From Pseudomonas sp. N3-W (GTDB lineage Bacteria > Pseudomonadota > Gammaproteobacteria > Pseudomonadales > Pseudomonadaceae), in NCBI RefSeq assembly GCF_024970185.1, contig NZ_CP103965.1, positions 6,529,001 through 6,593,000 on the forward strand: 64,000 nucleotides of DNA, read 5' to 3'. The notes below the pieces were generated by a model that was not told the DNA's origin, did no database searches, and saw only the letters and a list, made by a program, of their open reading frames with translations. Position numbers and translations under genes: made by a program. Below, in pieces: positions 51,516 to 60,617 of this stretch. The stretch's first letter is position 1; every line of letters begins with the position of its first letter.

Positions 51516-52382
51516 TCAATCGTCCAGCGCTTTCACCGACTTGGGCGATAGCCGCAAGCTGCGAAGGCTGCGTTTGACGCTCTTGAGGTGGTTGACCAGG
51601 CTCGGCCCACGCGCCATGGCCACGCCCATCGCCAACACGTCGATCACCACCAGATGGGCGATTCGCGAGGTCAGCGGCGTATAGATTTCGGTGTCTTCGT
51701 GCACATCGATCGCCAGGTTGACGGTCGACAACTCAGCCAACGGCGTCTGGCTCGGGCACAACGTGATCAACGAGGCGCCGCTTTCGCGCACCAGGTTGGC
51801 GGTGATCAACAGGTCCTTGGAGCGCCCGGACTGGGAAATGCAGATCGCCACATCGGTCGGCTTCAGGGTCACCGCCGACATTGCCTGCATGTGCGGGTCG
51901 GAGTAAGCCGCCGCCGTCAGCAGCAGACGGAAAAACTTGTGTTGGGCATCCGCTGCCACCGCACCCGACGCACCAAAGCCGTAAAACTCGACACGCTGCG
52001 CCTGGGACATGAGCGTCACTGCCCGCTGCAACTCCAGTGGGTCGAGCTTCTCGCGAACTTCCATCAGGGTGTGCAGGGTCGTGTCGAAGATTTTCAGGCT
52101 GTAGTCGGCGACCGAATCGTCTTCATGAATCGCGAACTGGCCGAAACTGGCACCCGCCGCCAGGCTCTGGGCCAGCTTCAGCTTCAGATCCTGAAAACCG
52201 GAACAACCGATGGCGCGACAAAAACGCACGATGGTCGGCTCACTGATGCCCACGCTGTGGGCCAGATCGGCCATGGAGCTGTGCATCACCGCCGCAGGAT
52301 CAAGCAGCACGTGGTCTGCGACCTTGAGCTCCGACTTGCGTAAGAGGTGGCGTGACTGGGCGATGTGTTGCAGCAGATTCAA
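51516..52382 (-). CDS. rccR: RpiR-family regulator, probably RccR
   Basis: This 288-residue regulator has an N-terminal RpiR helix-turn-helix (ADHVLLDPAAVMHSSMADLAHSVGISEPTIVRFCRAIGCS, residues 23-62, given here as landmark SEPTIVRFCRAIG) and a C-terminal SIS sugar-phosphate-binding domain (ISQSGRSKDLL near residue 185). It sits beside the pyc genes where Pseudomonas carries RccR (PA5438), which responds to KDPG and tunes carbon-flow genes. That function is literature recollection; the match here rests on family and position. A perfect palindrome upstream (52430-52444) suggests self-control. Confidence 0.75.
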   Translation of the reverse strand: MNLLQHIAQSRHLLRKSELKVADHVLLDPAAVMHSSMADLAHSVGISEPTIVRFCRAIGCSGFQDLKLKLAQSLAAGASFGQFAIHEDDSVADYSLKIFDTTLHTLMEVREKLDPLELQRAVTLMSQAQRVEFYGFGASGAVAADAQHKFFRLLLTAAAYSDPHMQAMSAVTLKPTDVAICISQSGRSKDLLITANLVRESGASLITLCPSQTPLAELSTVNLAIDVHEDTEIYTPLTSRIAHLVVIDVLAMGVAMARGPSLVNHLKSVKRSLRSLRLSPKSVKALDD

Positions 52383-52733
52383 AGGGGTCGACTCTTTGTT
52401 ATTGGCAGGTGCCGGGGATGTAGCACGCTTGTAGTTATACTACATGAATCGTCTTTTTGCCTGCTCAATACGTAACCTCATCCCTCGATTTCAGGTGCGT
52501 GTGCCTCATGTAGCCCCCAGGCACGACTTTCGACCGACCCCGCGATGAATTCCTCCAAAGGCCGCCGACGCCCCCTGCTGCACCACCACTAGACAATCGA
52601 CGAATACGGACCGACCGAGCATCTCAAATATACACTTACAACTGCGAATTATATATTTCAAACATATCAAACACCCATTAGCTATAGTGTTCGAGCAGGA
52701 TGCACTTATTCTTAATTACAGGAGTTAAACATT
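52383..52733. other. Gap between rccR and the 104-residue gene
   Basis: These 351 bp hold the rccR palindrome near its left end and an AT-rich region on the right with the promoter of the orphan gene. A TATAGT near 52683 is a possible -10. Nothing else was recognised. Confidence 0.5.
52430..52444. promoter_or_regulatory. Candidate RccR operator TGTAGT-N3-ACTACA
   Basis: TGTAGT-TAT-ACTACA is a perfect 6-3-6 palindrome 48 bp upstream of the rccR start. It agrees with the kind of site RccR is reported to bind, as best I recall, and suggests autoregulation. Confidence 0.65.
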
Positions 52734-53048
52734 ATGGCTATTACAACTAAAAACTGGGTTGCGCAAATTGACCGCATGCCCGGCGCGGCGTCTTTTCGCA
52801 CGTACGGCACCGTCAGCGTGGCCCATACGGGCATTACCCCAAAGCTCGTTCTGAGCGAGATGCAAGACAAGTCTTTCGATCTGCGACTTGAATTGATACT
52901 TGAAACGTCCAGCGAGATTTCCCTGCAAGTCATCACCGATAAACAGGTTGAATATAAAGTGCTGGGGGATTCCAATGTTTCCGGCGTCAGCATCTTCTAC
53001 AATGGCGAACTTCTGCACCATATTGATGATGTACTGATTACCCATTAA
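52734..53048 (+). CDS. Orphan 104-residue hypothetical protein
   Basis: This protein has no family I can name. It is hydrophilic with alternating strands (ITTKNWVAQIDRMPGAASFRTYGTVSVAH at the start, LELILETSSEISLQVITD in the middle, FYNGELLHHID at the end), suggesting a small beta-rich fold with no signal peptide. A strong RBS (AGGAGTTAAAC) precedes the ATG, and an AT-rich gap with a candidate promoter lies upstream. GC is lower than neighbouring genes, which fits recent acquisition. It is adjacent to no obvious partner. Confidence 0.7.
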   Translation: MAITTKNWVAQIDRMPGAASFRTYGTVSVAHTGITPKLVLSEMQDKSFDLRLELILETSSEISLQVITDKQVEYKVLGDSNVSGVSIFYNGELLHHIDDVLITH

Positions 53049-53101
53049 TAAAAAATCAACTTCCCCGCCGGACCCCCGCACAGTGGTCGTTCGGCGGATC
53101 T

Positions 53102-55972
53102 TCATTCAGGAAGCGGCCCTCGTAGCAGGCTGGCCAGCGCATCGGCCTCGACCGGGCGACTGATCAGGTAGCCCTGTACTTCATCACAGCCCTCGGCCCT
53201 CAGAAACTCAAGTTGCTCCGGCCGCTCCACGCCTTCGGCCACCACTTTCAACGACAAGCCGTGAGCCATCGCAATGATTGCCCGGGTGATCGCCGCATCT
53301 TCGCTGCCCTGCCCCAGACCACGGATAAACGCCTGATCGATTTTCACGTAATCCACTGGAATACGCTTGAGGTAGCTCAGTGACGAATACCCGGTGCCAA
53401 AATCATCGATTGCCAATTTCACGCCCAGGTCACGCAGCTGCTGGAAGGTCGCAATGATGTGTTCGACGCTGTCCAGCAACTGGCTCTCGGTCAGTTCCAG
53501 TTCCAGATAATGCGGCGCCAGACCGGTCTCTTCCAGCACCTGGCGCACCAGACTGACCAGTTTGCCCTGACGCAATTGATGTACCGACAAGTTGACCGAA
53601 ATCCGGATCGGCTCAAGCCCCTGACGCTGCCACTCGCAGGCTTGCCAGCAGGCCTGGCGCAATACGAACTCGCCAATCGGACCGATCAGCCCGGTTTCTT
53701 CCGCCAGCCCGATGAAATCCCCCGGTGGCACTCGCCCCATGCTGGGATGATCCCAACGAACCAGCGCTTCGGCAGCATGAAGGCGGCCAGTGGCGAGGCA
53801 CAGCTTCGGTTGGTAAAACACCTTCAACTGCTTTTCTTCGATGGCTTTGCGCAGTTGGTTTTCCAGCTGCAAATGCTCAAGGGTGCTGGCTTGCAGGCTG
53901 TCGGTGTAGAACTGGAAGTTGTTCCCGCCCAAGTGCTTGGCATGCTGCATGGCCATGTTCGACTGACTGACCAGCGCGGAAATGTCCCGGGCGTTGTCCG
54001 GCAGCAGACTGATGCCCATGGACGCACTGATCACCAGTTCATGCCCCTCGACGGTCACTGGCACCCGCAGCTTGTTCGACAGCCGGGTCGCCACCCGCGC
54101 CAGGCTCGACAGGTTGCCGTAGGCATCGAACAACACGGCAAATTCGTCACCCGACAGCCGCGCAATGGTGTCCGCTTCCGGCAACGCATTCACCAGCCTG
54201 CGCGCCATTTTCTGCAACAGCAGATCGGCAATTTCATGGCCAAGGCTGTCGTTGAGCAACTTGAAGCGATCCAGATTGATGTGCAGCAGCGCCAGGCTGC
54301 GGCGACCGCCCTGACGCACGCGCTGATGGGCCTCGTGCAGTCGCTCGCGGAACAGCGAACGGTTGGCCAGCCCAGTGAGTTCATCGTAAAGCGTCAGGTA
54401 TCGCATGCGCTCTTCGGATTCGCGCCGAGCCGAAAGATCGGCGAAGAAGCCGACTATATGACTTACATTTCCCCGAGTATCGCGCACGGCGTTCAATTGC
54501 AGCCATTGTGGATAAAGCTCGCCGTTCTTGCGGGTTTCCACCAGTTCGCCCTGCCAACTGCCGTGCTGCTCCAGCGCCTGGCGGATGGCAAGGTAGTGCC
54601 TGCGAGCGTCGCGACTGCACGGCAACTCCACGATATTGCGCCCGAGCATGTCGTCGATGTCGTAGCCAGTGACCCGGCTGAAGGCTTGATTGATGGCGAT
54701 CAGCGCATAATTCGGGTCGAGAATCACGATGCCTTCACTGGCGGCCTCGAACACCGTCGCCGCCAGTTGTCGTTGTTCCTCCTGCTCTTTGCTGGCACTG
54801 ATGTCCCGGCGAGTGCCGACCATGCGTATCACACGCCCACTTTCGCTGCGCTCCACCGCCCGACCGCGGTCTTCGATCCACACCCAATGCCCATCGCCAT
54901 GACGCACGCGGTACTCGATCTGGTAGTCCTCGGTCCGCCCTTTCAAATGCTCGACCAGTGCCCGCTTGAGCGGCAGCAGGTCATCGGGGTGCAAACGGGG
55001 CTTTAGATGCTTGAGCAGCGCCGTCACGTACTCCGGCGCCAGGCCGAACAGCTCCTGAATTTGCGTGTGATGCACTTCATCGGTCTGCAGGTTCCAGTCC
55101 CACAGCCCCAGCTCACTGGCCTTCAACGCCAGCGCCAGGCGCGCTTCGCTTTTGCTTAGCGCCTGGCTGGCCACATCCAGTTCCAGACTGCGCTGGGCGA
55201 CACGGCGCTCAAGGTCGATCTGGATTTCCCGAAGCTCATCCTCGGCGCGACGGCGTTGCTCGATTTCCTTGGCCAGTTCCTGATTGAGCTGATCGCTGCG
55301 GCTTTGCGCCTGCTGCAAATGTTCGATCAGTGCCTGATTCTGGAATCGGCGCAACAAGCCGCGATCAATCAGCCGATTGACCTGCCAGGCCACCACACTC
55401 AACGAACCCAGCAGAATCAGACCGAACCAGCCCCAACCGTGCTGCTCATCACCACCGCCCCAAAACAGATAACCGATGGCCGGCAGCAGACAGGGCAAGG
55501 CAAACGATAGAAAAGCCGGCAGGCTGACCGCGTAGGCGACGCTGGCCGAGAGGGTCGCAGCGCCGATCAGGCCGAACACCCAGGCTTGCTGCATAAAGGT
55601 ATCGGCGGGCACCAGCGCAATGCCGGCGCCGGCCAGGGTCAGGCCGGTCATGGCCGAACCGAGCAGAAACATGCGCCGCCACACCGGATGGGCCTGGCGA
55701 TTGGGTATCGCCGAATCGAAGGCCGCCACCTGAATCACCCGCAACGCCACCAGCGACAACAGCCAGACCAGCCAGATACTGACCAGGAAGTAGCGTTGCG
55801 GGCTCCAGAGCAGACCCGCGCAGACCAGACCGTTGATCAACATGAACAGCGTTGGCAGCAACGACCCCTGATACAACAGGCGCGTGCGTTCGACCGCCAT
55901 TTCCATGGCGTACTGTTTGCGGATAACCCGGGGCTCCACAGAGGGGCCCGACGGATCGGAACTGAGAGTCAT
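53102..55972 (-). CDS. Membrane GGDEF/EAL c-di-GMP protein with PAS domains
   Basis: This 956-residue membrane protein controls c-di-GMP. Several hydrophobic segments (about 40-210) are followed by a coiled coil (about 230-290), two PAS domains (about 290-410 and 420-520), a GGDEF domain whose catalytic loop reads SGDEF, and a C-terminal EAL domain (EALVRWDHP; DDFGTGYSSLSYLK; KIDQAF). The altered first glycine of GGDEF does not by itself prove loss of cyclase activity. The complete EAL motifs favour phosphodiesterase activity. The start is ATG 55972. There is no partner gene nearby. Confidence 0.9.
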   Translation of the reverse strand: MTLSSDPSGPSVEPRVIRKQYAMEMAVERTRLLYQGSLLPTLFMLINGLVCAGLLWSPQRYFLVSIWLVWLLSLVALRVIQVAAFDSAIPNRQAHPVWRRMFLLGSAMTGLTLAGAGIALVPADTFMQQAWVFGLIGAATLSASVAYAVSLPAFLSFALPCLLPAIGYLFWGGGDEQHGWGWFGLILLGSLSVVAWQVNRLIDRGLLRRFQNQALIEHLQQAQSRSDQLNQELAKEIEQRRRAEDELREIQIDLERRVAQRSLELDVASQALSKSEARLALALKASELGLWDWNLQTDEVHHTQIQELFGLAPEYVTALLKHLKPRLHPDDLLPLKRALVEHLKGRTEDYQIEYRVRHGDGHWVWIEDRGRAVERSESGRVIRMVGTRRDISASKEQEEQRQLAATVFEAASEGIVILDPNYALIAINQAFSRVTGYDIDDMLGRNIVELPCSRDARRHYLAIRQALEQHGSWQGELVETRKNGELYPQWLQLNAVRDTRGNVSHIVGFFADLSARRESEERMRYLTLYDELTGLANRSLFRERLHEAHQRVRQGGRRSLALLHINLDRFKLLNDSLGHEIADLLLQKMARRLVNALPEADTIARLSGDEFAVLFDAYGNLSSLARVATRLSNKLRVPVTVEGHELVISASMGISLLPDNARDISALVSQSNMAMQHAKHLGGNNFQFYTDSLQASTLEHLQLENQLRKAIEEKQLKVFYQPKLCLATGRLHAAEALVRWDHPSMGRVPPGDFIGLAEETGLIGPIGEFVLRQACWQACEWQRQGLEPIRISVNLSVHQLRQGKLVSLVRQVLEETGLAPHYLELELTESQLLDSVEHIIATFQQLRDLGVKLAIDDFGTGYSSLSYLKRIPVDYVKIDQAFIRGLGQGSEDAAITRAIIAMAHGLSLKVVAEGVERPEQLEFLRAEGCDEVQGYLISRPVEADALASLLRGPLPE

Positions 55973-56230
55973 AGGCAATATTCTTGTTCTTATAATGAGC
56001 GTGGCGAGCCCGAATTGTGCACGGAGCATACACAAGCAAGGACGCGGGCCAAACTGCCCCAGGTCATAAAACAGACAAAAACATCAACCGCCAACGCGGC
56101 TGGAAAAGCGCCAAGGCAAGCCCCGCCAACGCTTGCAGCCAGTGACCGACCGGTCGTCCTCCCCGCATCTTTCATCGGCTAAATCAAAGCGGAGTTTGCC
56201 CGGTGTGGCGCCGCCCCCTAGAATGCCCCG

Positions 56231-58414
56231 ATGCGCGATGATCTCTCCCTTCTGCTGAACTCCCTCAACGATGCCCAACGCCAGGCCGTAGCTGCCTCCG
56301 TGGGTCGTCAGTTGGTCCTGGCCGGTGCTGGTTCCGGTAAAACCCGAGTGCTGGTGCACCGCATCGCCTGGTTGATCCAGGTCGAGAACGCCTCACCCCA
56401 CTCGATTCTGTCGGTGACCTTCACCAACAAGGCCGCGGCCGAGATGCGCCATCGCATCGAGCAACTGATGGGGCTGAACCCCGCCGGTATGTGGGTCGGC
56501 ACCTTCCACGGCCTGGCACACCGCCTGCTGCGGGCGCACTGGCAGGAGGCCGGGCTGAGCCAGACCTTCCAGATCCTCGACAGCGACGACCAGCAACGGC
56601 TGGTCAAGCGGGTGATCCGCGAGCTGGGCCTGGACGAGCAACGCTGGCCGGCCCGTCAGGCCCAGTGGTTCATCAACGGGCAGAAAGACGAAGGTCTGCG
56701 CCCGCAACACATTCAGGCCAGCGGTGATCTGTTCCTGGCAACCATGCGCAGCATCTACGAAGCCTATGAGGCCGCGTGTCTACGCGCTGGCGTCATCGAC
56801 TTCTCCGAGCTGCTGCTGCGCGCCCTCGACCTGTGGCGCGATAATCCGGGCCTGCTGGCGCATTATCAAAAGCGCTTCCGACACATTCTGGTGGACGAGT
56901 TCCAGGACACCAACGCCGTGCAGTACGCCTGGTTGCGGCTGCTGGCCAAGGGCGGCGACAGCCTGATGGTGGTCGGCGACGACGACCAGTCGATCTACGG
57001 CTGGCGCGGGGCGAAAATCGAGAACATCTATCAGTACTCCGACGACTTCCCGGACGCTGAAACCATTCGTCTGGAACAGAACTACCGCTCCACCGCCGGC
57101 ATCCTCAAGGCTGCCAACGCCCTGATCGCCAACAACACCGGGCGCATGGGCAAAGAGCTGTGGACCGACGGCGGCGAAGGCGAAGCCATTAACCTGTATG
57201 CCGCGTTCAACGAACACGATGAAGCACGCTACGTGGTGGAAACCATCGAAAGCGCGCTGAAAACCGGCTTGGCTCGCAGCGATATCGCGATTTTGTACCG
57301 CTCCAACGCCCAATCCCGCGTTTTGGAAGAGGCCTTGCTGCGCGAACGCATTCCGTACCGCATCTATGGCGGGCAGCGCTTCTTTGAGCGGGCAGAAATC
57401 AAGAATGCCATGGCCTACCTGCGCTTGCTGGAAGGCCGTGGCAACGATGCGGCGCTGGAGCGGGTGATCAACGTCCCGGCGCGTGGCATCGGCGAGAAAA
57501 CCGTCGAGGCGATTCGCGACCATGCCCGTCACAGCGACGTGTCAATGTGGGAGGCCATGCGTCTGCTGGTCGCCAATAAAGGCCTGACCGGTCGCGCGGC
57601 CGGGGCGCTTGGGGCATTTATCGAGCTGATCGAGAACCTCGCCGCCAAGTGCATGGACATGCCCCTGCACCTGATGACCCAGACGGTCATCGAACAGTCG
57701 GGGCTGATCGCCTATCACGAAGCGGAAAAAGGCGAGAAAGGCCAGGCCCGGGTAGAAAACCTTGAGGAATTGGTCAGCGCCGCCCGTAACTTCGAAAACG
57801 CTGAAGAAGACGAAGACCTGACGCCATTGGCGGCCTTCCTTGGCCATGCCTCGCTGGAAGCCGGTGATACCCAGGCCGACGAACACGAAGACAGCATTCA
57901 GCTGATGACCTTGCACAGCGCCAAGGGGCTGGAATTCCCCTACGTGTTCCTCGTGGGCATGGAAGAAGGCCTGTTCCCGCACAAGATGAGCCTGGAAGAA
58001 CCTGGCCGTCTTGAGGAGGAGCGCCGCCTGGCCTACGTCGGCATCACCCGCGCGATGCAGAATCTGGTGATGACCTACGCTGAAACCCGACGCCTGTACG
58101 GCAGCGAAACCTACAACAAGGTGTCGCGTTTCGTACGCGAAGTGCCGAAAGGCCTGATTCAGGAAGTGCGGTTGTCCAACAGCGTCAGCCGGCCGTTCGG
58201 CGGCGGTCAGCAGCAGAGCTCCAGCAGCCTGTTCGGCGGCAGCGAAATCCCGGACACCGGTTTCAGCCTCGGCCAGGCCGTACGCCATTCGGTGTTTGGC
58301 GATGGCGTGATCCTCAACTTCGAAGGCGCCGGGGCCCAGGCCCGGGTGCAGGTAAACTTCGGCGAAGGCAGCAAGTGGTTGATGCTGGGGTATGCGAAGC
58401 TGGAAGCGATCTAA
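56231..58414 (+). CDS. uvrD: DNA helicase II
   Basis: UvrD is the 3'-5' superfamily 1A helicase of nucleotide excision and mismatch repair. The 727-residue product has the helicase motifs in order: Walker A AGAGSGKT (31-38), motif Ia (TFTNKAAAEM), Walker B LVDEFQDTN (about 218), motif III (MVVGDDDQSIYGWRGA), motif IV (RLEQNYRST), motif V (MTLHSAKGLEFPYVFLVGMEEG) and motif VI (RLAYVGITRA). The C-terminus is the usual flexible, basic tail. No obvious LexA box was found upstream. Confidence 0.97.
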   Translation: MRDDLSLLLNSLNDAQRQAVAASVGRQLVLAGAGSGKTRVLVHRIAWLIQVENASPHSILSVTFTNKAAAEMRHRIEQLMGLNPAGMWVGTFHGLAHRLLRAHWQEAGLSQTFQILDSDDQQRLVKRVIRELGLDEQRWPARQAQWFINGQKDEGLRPQHIQASGDLFLATMRSIYEAYEAACLRAGVIDFSELLLRALDLWRDNPGLLAHYQKRFRHILVDEFQDTNAVQYAWLRLLAKGGDSLMVVGDDDQSIYGWRGAKIENIYQYSDDFPDAETIRLEQNYRSTAGILKAANALIANNTGRMGKELWTDGGEGEAINLYAAFNEHDEARYVVETIESALKTGLARSDIAILYRSNAQSRVLEEALLRERIPYRIYGGQRFFERAEIKNAMAYLRLLEGRGNDAALERVINVPARGIGEKTVEAIRDHARHSDVSMWEAMRLLVANKGLTGRAAGALGAFIELIENLAAKCMDMPLHLMTQTVIEQSGLIAYHEAEKGEKGQARVENLEELVSAARNFENAEEDEDLTPLAAFLGHASLEAGDTQADEHEDSIQLMTLHSAKGLEFPYVFLVGMEEGLFPHKMSLEEPGRLEEERRLAYVGITRAMQNLVMTYAETRRLYGSETYNKVSRFVREVPKGLIQEVRLSNSVSRPFGGGQQQSSSSLFGGSEIPDTGFSLGQAVRHSVFGDGVILNFEGAGAQARVQVNFGEGSKWLMLGYAKLEAI

Positions 58415-58433
58415 AGGCCCTGCAGAGGGCTTA

Positions 58434-58522
58434 TGTGGGAGCGGGCTTGCCCGCGAAGGCTGCACCGCGGTTTGTCAGAAACACCGCGTTATCGTTCTTC
58501 GCGGGCAAGCCCGCTCCCACAG
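58434..58522. repeat. REP pair (REPIN-like, GGGC variant) after uvrD
   Basis: GTGGGAGCGGGCTTGCCCGC and the inverted TTCGCGGGCAAGCCCGCTCC flank about 45 bp. Both use GGC in place of the GAG variant used elsewhere. Confidence 0.85.
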
Positions 58523-58561
58523 GGATCCGTATTCGACAGGAAAATCCGCGAGAACATACAA

Positions 58562-59002
58562 ATGGGCACAAGCTTCTTTTCCTCCTGGACATTCTGGGCC
58601 CTGCTGTCGGCGGCATTCGCCGCCATGACCGCGATTTTCGCCAAGGTCGGCATCGAAAACGTCAACTCCGACTTCGCCACCCTGCTGCGCACCGTTGTGG
58701 TATTGGTCAGCCTGGCCTTGATTTTGTACGCAACGGGCCAATATCAGTCATTAGGATCGATATCCGCCAGAAGCTATCTGTTTCTCCTGCTTTCGGGCCT
58801 GGCCACCGGCGCCTCGTGGATTTGCTATTTTCGGGCGCTGAAACTCGGCCCGGCATCGCTGGTCGCTCCGGTGGACAAGCTCAGTGTGGTGCTGGTGGCG
58901 GTACTCGGCGTGATCCTGCTGGACGAGAAACTCGACCTTCGCCAATGGGGCGGCATCGGCCTGATCACGGCCGGCGTGGTGATGCTGGCGTTGCGACGCT
59001 AG
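58562..59002 (+). CDS. Small EamA-type transporter
   Basis: This 146-residue, four-to-five-segment membrane protein is a single-copy EamA (DMT superfamily) unit, as in the half-size bacterial members. Visible features are FWALLSAAFAAMTAIFAKVG, YLFLLLSGLATGASWICYFRALK and LGPASLVAPVDKLSVVLVAVLGVILL with the conserved pattern. Such proteins act as dimers; the substrate is not evident. The ATG at 58562 follows GAGAACATACAA. It is in the same direction as uvrD but separated by the REP pair. Confidence 0.85.
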   Translation: MGTSFFSSWTFWALLSAAFAAMTAIFAKVGIENVNSDFATLLRTVVVLVSLALILYATGQYQSLGSISARSYLFLLLSGLATGASWICYFRALKLGPASLVAPVDKLSVVLVAVLGVILLDEKLDLRQWGGIGLITAGVVMLALRR

Positions 59003-59179
59003 GCAAATTTCTCGCTGAACCTATCCACTTGTCCTACAGCCAAAAGTACATGGCCTTATTGCCCCGACGCAGCTGAACGCAACCTGTCAGGCAAAAGCCC
59101 GAAACACTATGCCGCTAGCCAGTAACTGTTCAGCTGTGCAACATGGCGCGCGTGCCATCCACAAATGGGAATTCCCTTT

Positions 59180-60052
59180 ATGAAACGTTTTCTTAGCATC
59201 GCCATGGCGTTGTGCATCGGCCTGACGATGAGCCTCGACGCCAACGCCAAGCGCTTTGGTGGCGGCAAAAGCGTCGGCGCCGCGCCGACCCACCAAACCA
59301 GCCAAATGGCCCCGGCTTCTTCGGGCATGGGCGGCGCTGCGGCGACCGCTGGTGCGGCCGGTGCCGCTGGCGCTGCTGCCAAGGCCGGCGGTGCTTCGCG
59401 CTGGCTCGGCCCTCTGGCCGGTATCGCGGCCGGTGGCCTGCTGGCCTCCATGTTCATGGGCGGCGGCTTCCAGGGCATGCAGATCTTCGACATCCTGATC
59501 ATGGCGGTCATCGCCTTCGTGATCTTCCGCTTCATTGCCGCCCGTCGACGCAAGCAGCAGGAGCATCTGGCTCCGGCCGGCGCACCGATGCAGCGTGAAG
59601 TGTTCGAGCAGAAGCCAGCCATGGGTTCGATCTTCGGCGGTTCGGCCGCACCGGCTGCCGCTCGTCCGGTAATCAATGCACCGGCCTGGTTCAATGAGCA
59701 GAACTTCATTGAAGCGGCGCGCAACCACTTCCAGTCGCTGCAGCAACACTGGGACGCCAACGAAATGGACAAGATCGCCGAGTTCGTGACCCCGCAGATG
59801 CTGGAGTTCCTCAAGCGCGAACGTGCTGACCTGGGTGACGGCTTCCAGTCCACCTACATCGACAACCTCACCGTGCAACTGGACGGCGTGGATGATCGGG
59901 CGGACAAGACCATCGCTACCCTGACCTTCAGCGGCGTGTCGAAGTCCTCGCGTTTCGACCAGGGCGAAGTGTTCAGCGAAAGCTGGAACATGGAACGCCC
60001 ACAAGGCGAAAACCAGCCTTGGCTGGTAGCCGGTATTCGCCAGAACGGTTGA
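59180..60052 (+). CDS. Tim44-like domain protein
   Basis: This 290-residue exported or membrane protein begins with a signal peptide (MKRFLSIAMALCIGLTMSLDANA), followed by a glycine/alanine-rich stretch with one or two hydrophobic segments (about 80-125, GIAAGGLLASMFMGGGFQG and ILIMAVIAFVIFRFIAA), and a C-terminal Tim44-like fold (about 185-290, INAPAWFNEQNFIEAARNHFQSLQ). The function of bacterial Tim44-domain proteins is unknown. The ATG at 59180 fits the signal peptide; upstream in-frame residues do not. A strong terminator (60081) follows. Confidence 0.85.
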   Translation: MKRFLSIAMALCIGLTMSLDANAKRFGGGKSVGAAPTHQTSQMAPASSGMGGAAATAGAAGAAGAAAKAGGASRWLGPLAGIAAGGLLASMFMGGGFQGMQIFDILIMAVIAFVIFRFIAARRRKQQEHLAPAGAPMQREVFEQKPAMGSIFGGSAAPAAARPVINAPAWFNEQNFIEAARNHFQSLQQHWDANEMDKIAEFVTPQMLEFLKRERADLGDGFQSTYIDNLTVQLDGVDDRADKTIATLTFSGVSKSSRFDQGEVFSESWNMERPQGENQPWLVAGIRQNG

Positions 60053-60080
60053 ACCGACCCACGCTGACAACGCTCCTACA

Positions 60081-60107
60081 AAAACCCCGGACTTGTCCGG
60101 GGTTTTC
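60081..60107 (+). terminator. Terminator after the Tim44-like gene
   Basis: A near-perfect palindrome AAAACCCCGGAC-TTG-TCCGGGGTTTT ending in TTTT, 29 bp past the stop. Confidence 0.9.
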
Positions 60108-60188
60108 TATTTCACGGTTACATCCATAGCGAGCTACTGTATAAACCGCCCCAACTAAACCGCGCCATCAAGCAAGAGGATCCCGGAC

Positions 60189-60596
60189 GTGGAAGAAATC
60201 ATCGAACAACTGCGTGAAGCCAACGAACCGGTACCGGTCCCCTTGGAGTTGCCCGACGAAGATCAACTGGTAGAAATCGAAGAACAACTGTTCATCGACA
60301 TTCCATTCGTCTTCAGGGAATTTTTGCTGACCGTCAGCGATGTGGTCTATGGCAGCCTGGAGCCGGTGACCGTCACCGATCCACAGTCCCACACCTACCT
60401 GCCGGACGTTGCCGCCAACGCCTGGGATGCCGGTGTCGACCGCAGCCTGATCCCTATCTGCCAGGACGGTGATGACTATTACTGCGTCGAAGAGGACGGC
60501 ACCGTGGTGCTGTGGCAAGCCGAAGAAGAGCTGATTGCCGAAGAAACCTGGGAATCGGTATGGCACTGGGCGCGGGACGTCTGGCTGGAAAGCTGA
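60189..60596 (+). CDS. SMI1/KNR4-family protein
   Basis: This 135-residue, strongly acidic protein fits the SMI1/KNR4 (SUKH) superfamily: LPDEDQLVEIEEQLFIDIPFVFREFLLTVS at the start, YLPDVAANAWDAGV near residue 75 and ICQDGDDYYCVEEDGTVVLWQ in the C-terminal half. SUKH proteins are commonly immunity proteins for bacterial toxins, but this copy sits alone with no toxin alongside, so its role is unknown. It starts with GTG at 60189. The terminator at 60081 isolates it from the Tim44-like gene. Confidence 0.8.
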   Translation: MEEIIEQLREANEPVPVPLELPDEDQLVEIEEQLFIDIPFVFREFLLTVSDVVYGSLEPVTVTDPQSHTYLPDVAANAWDAGVDRSLIPICQDGDDYYCVEEDGTVVLWQAEEELIAEETWESVWHWARDVWLES

Positions 60597-60617
60597 TCCG
60601 TCAGACTCTGGTCCCGG

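Noticed and set aside
53049..53100. Terminator between the orphan gene and the GGDEF/EAL gene
   Set aside because: The CCGCCG/CGGCGG pairing has a long loop and no clear T-run, so support is too weak.
56100..56230. LexA box upstream of uvrD
   Set aside because: No CTGT-N8-ACAG match was found in the upstream gap.
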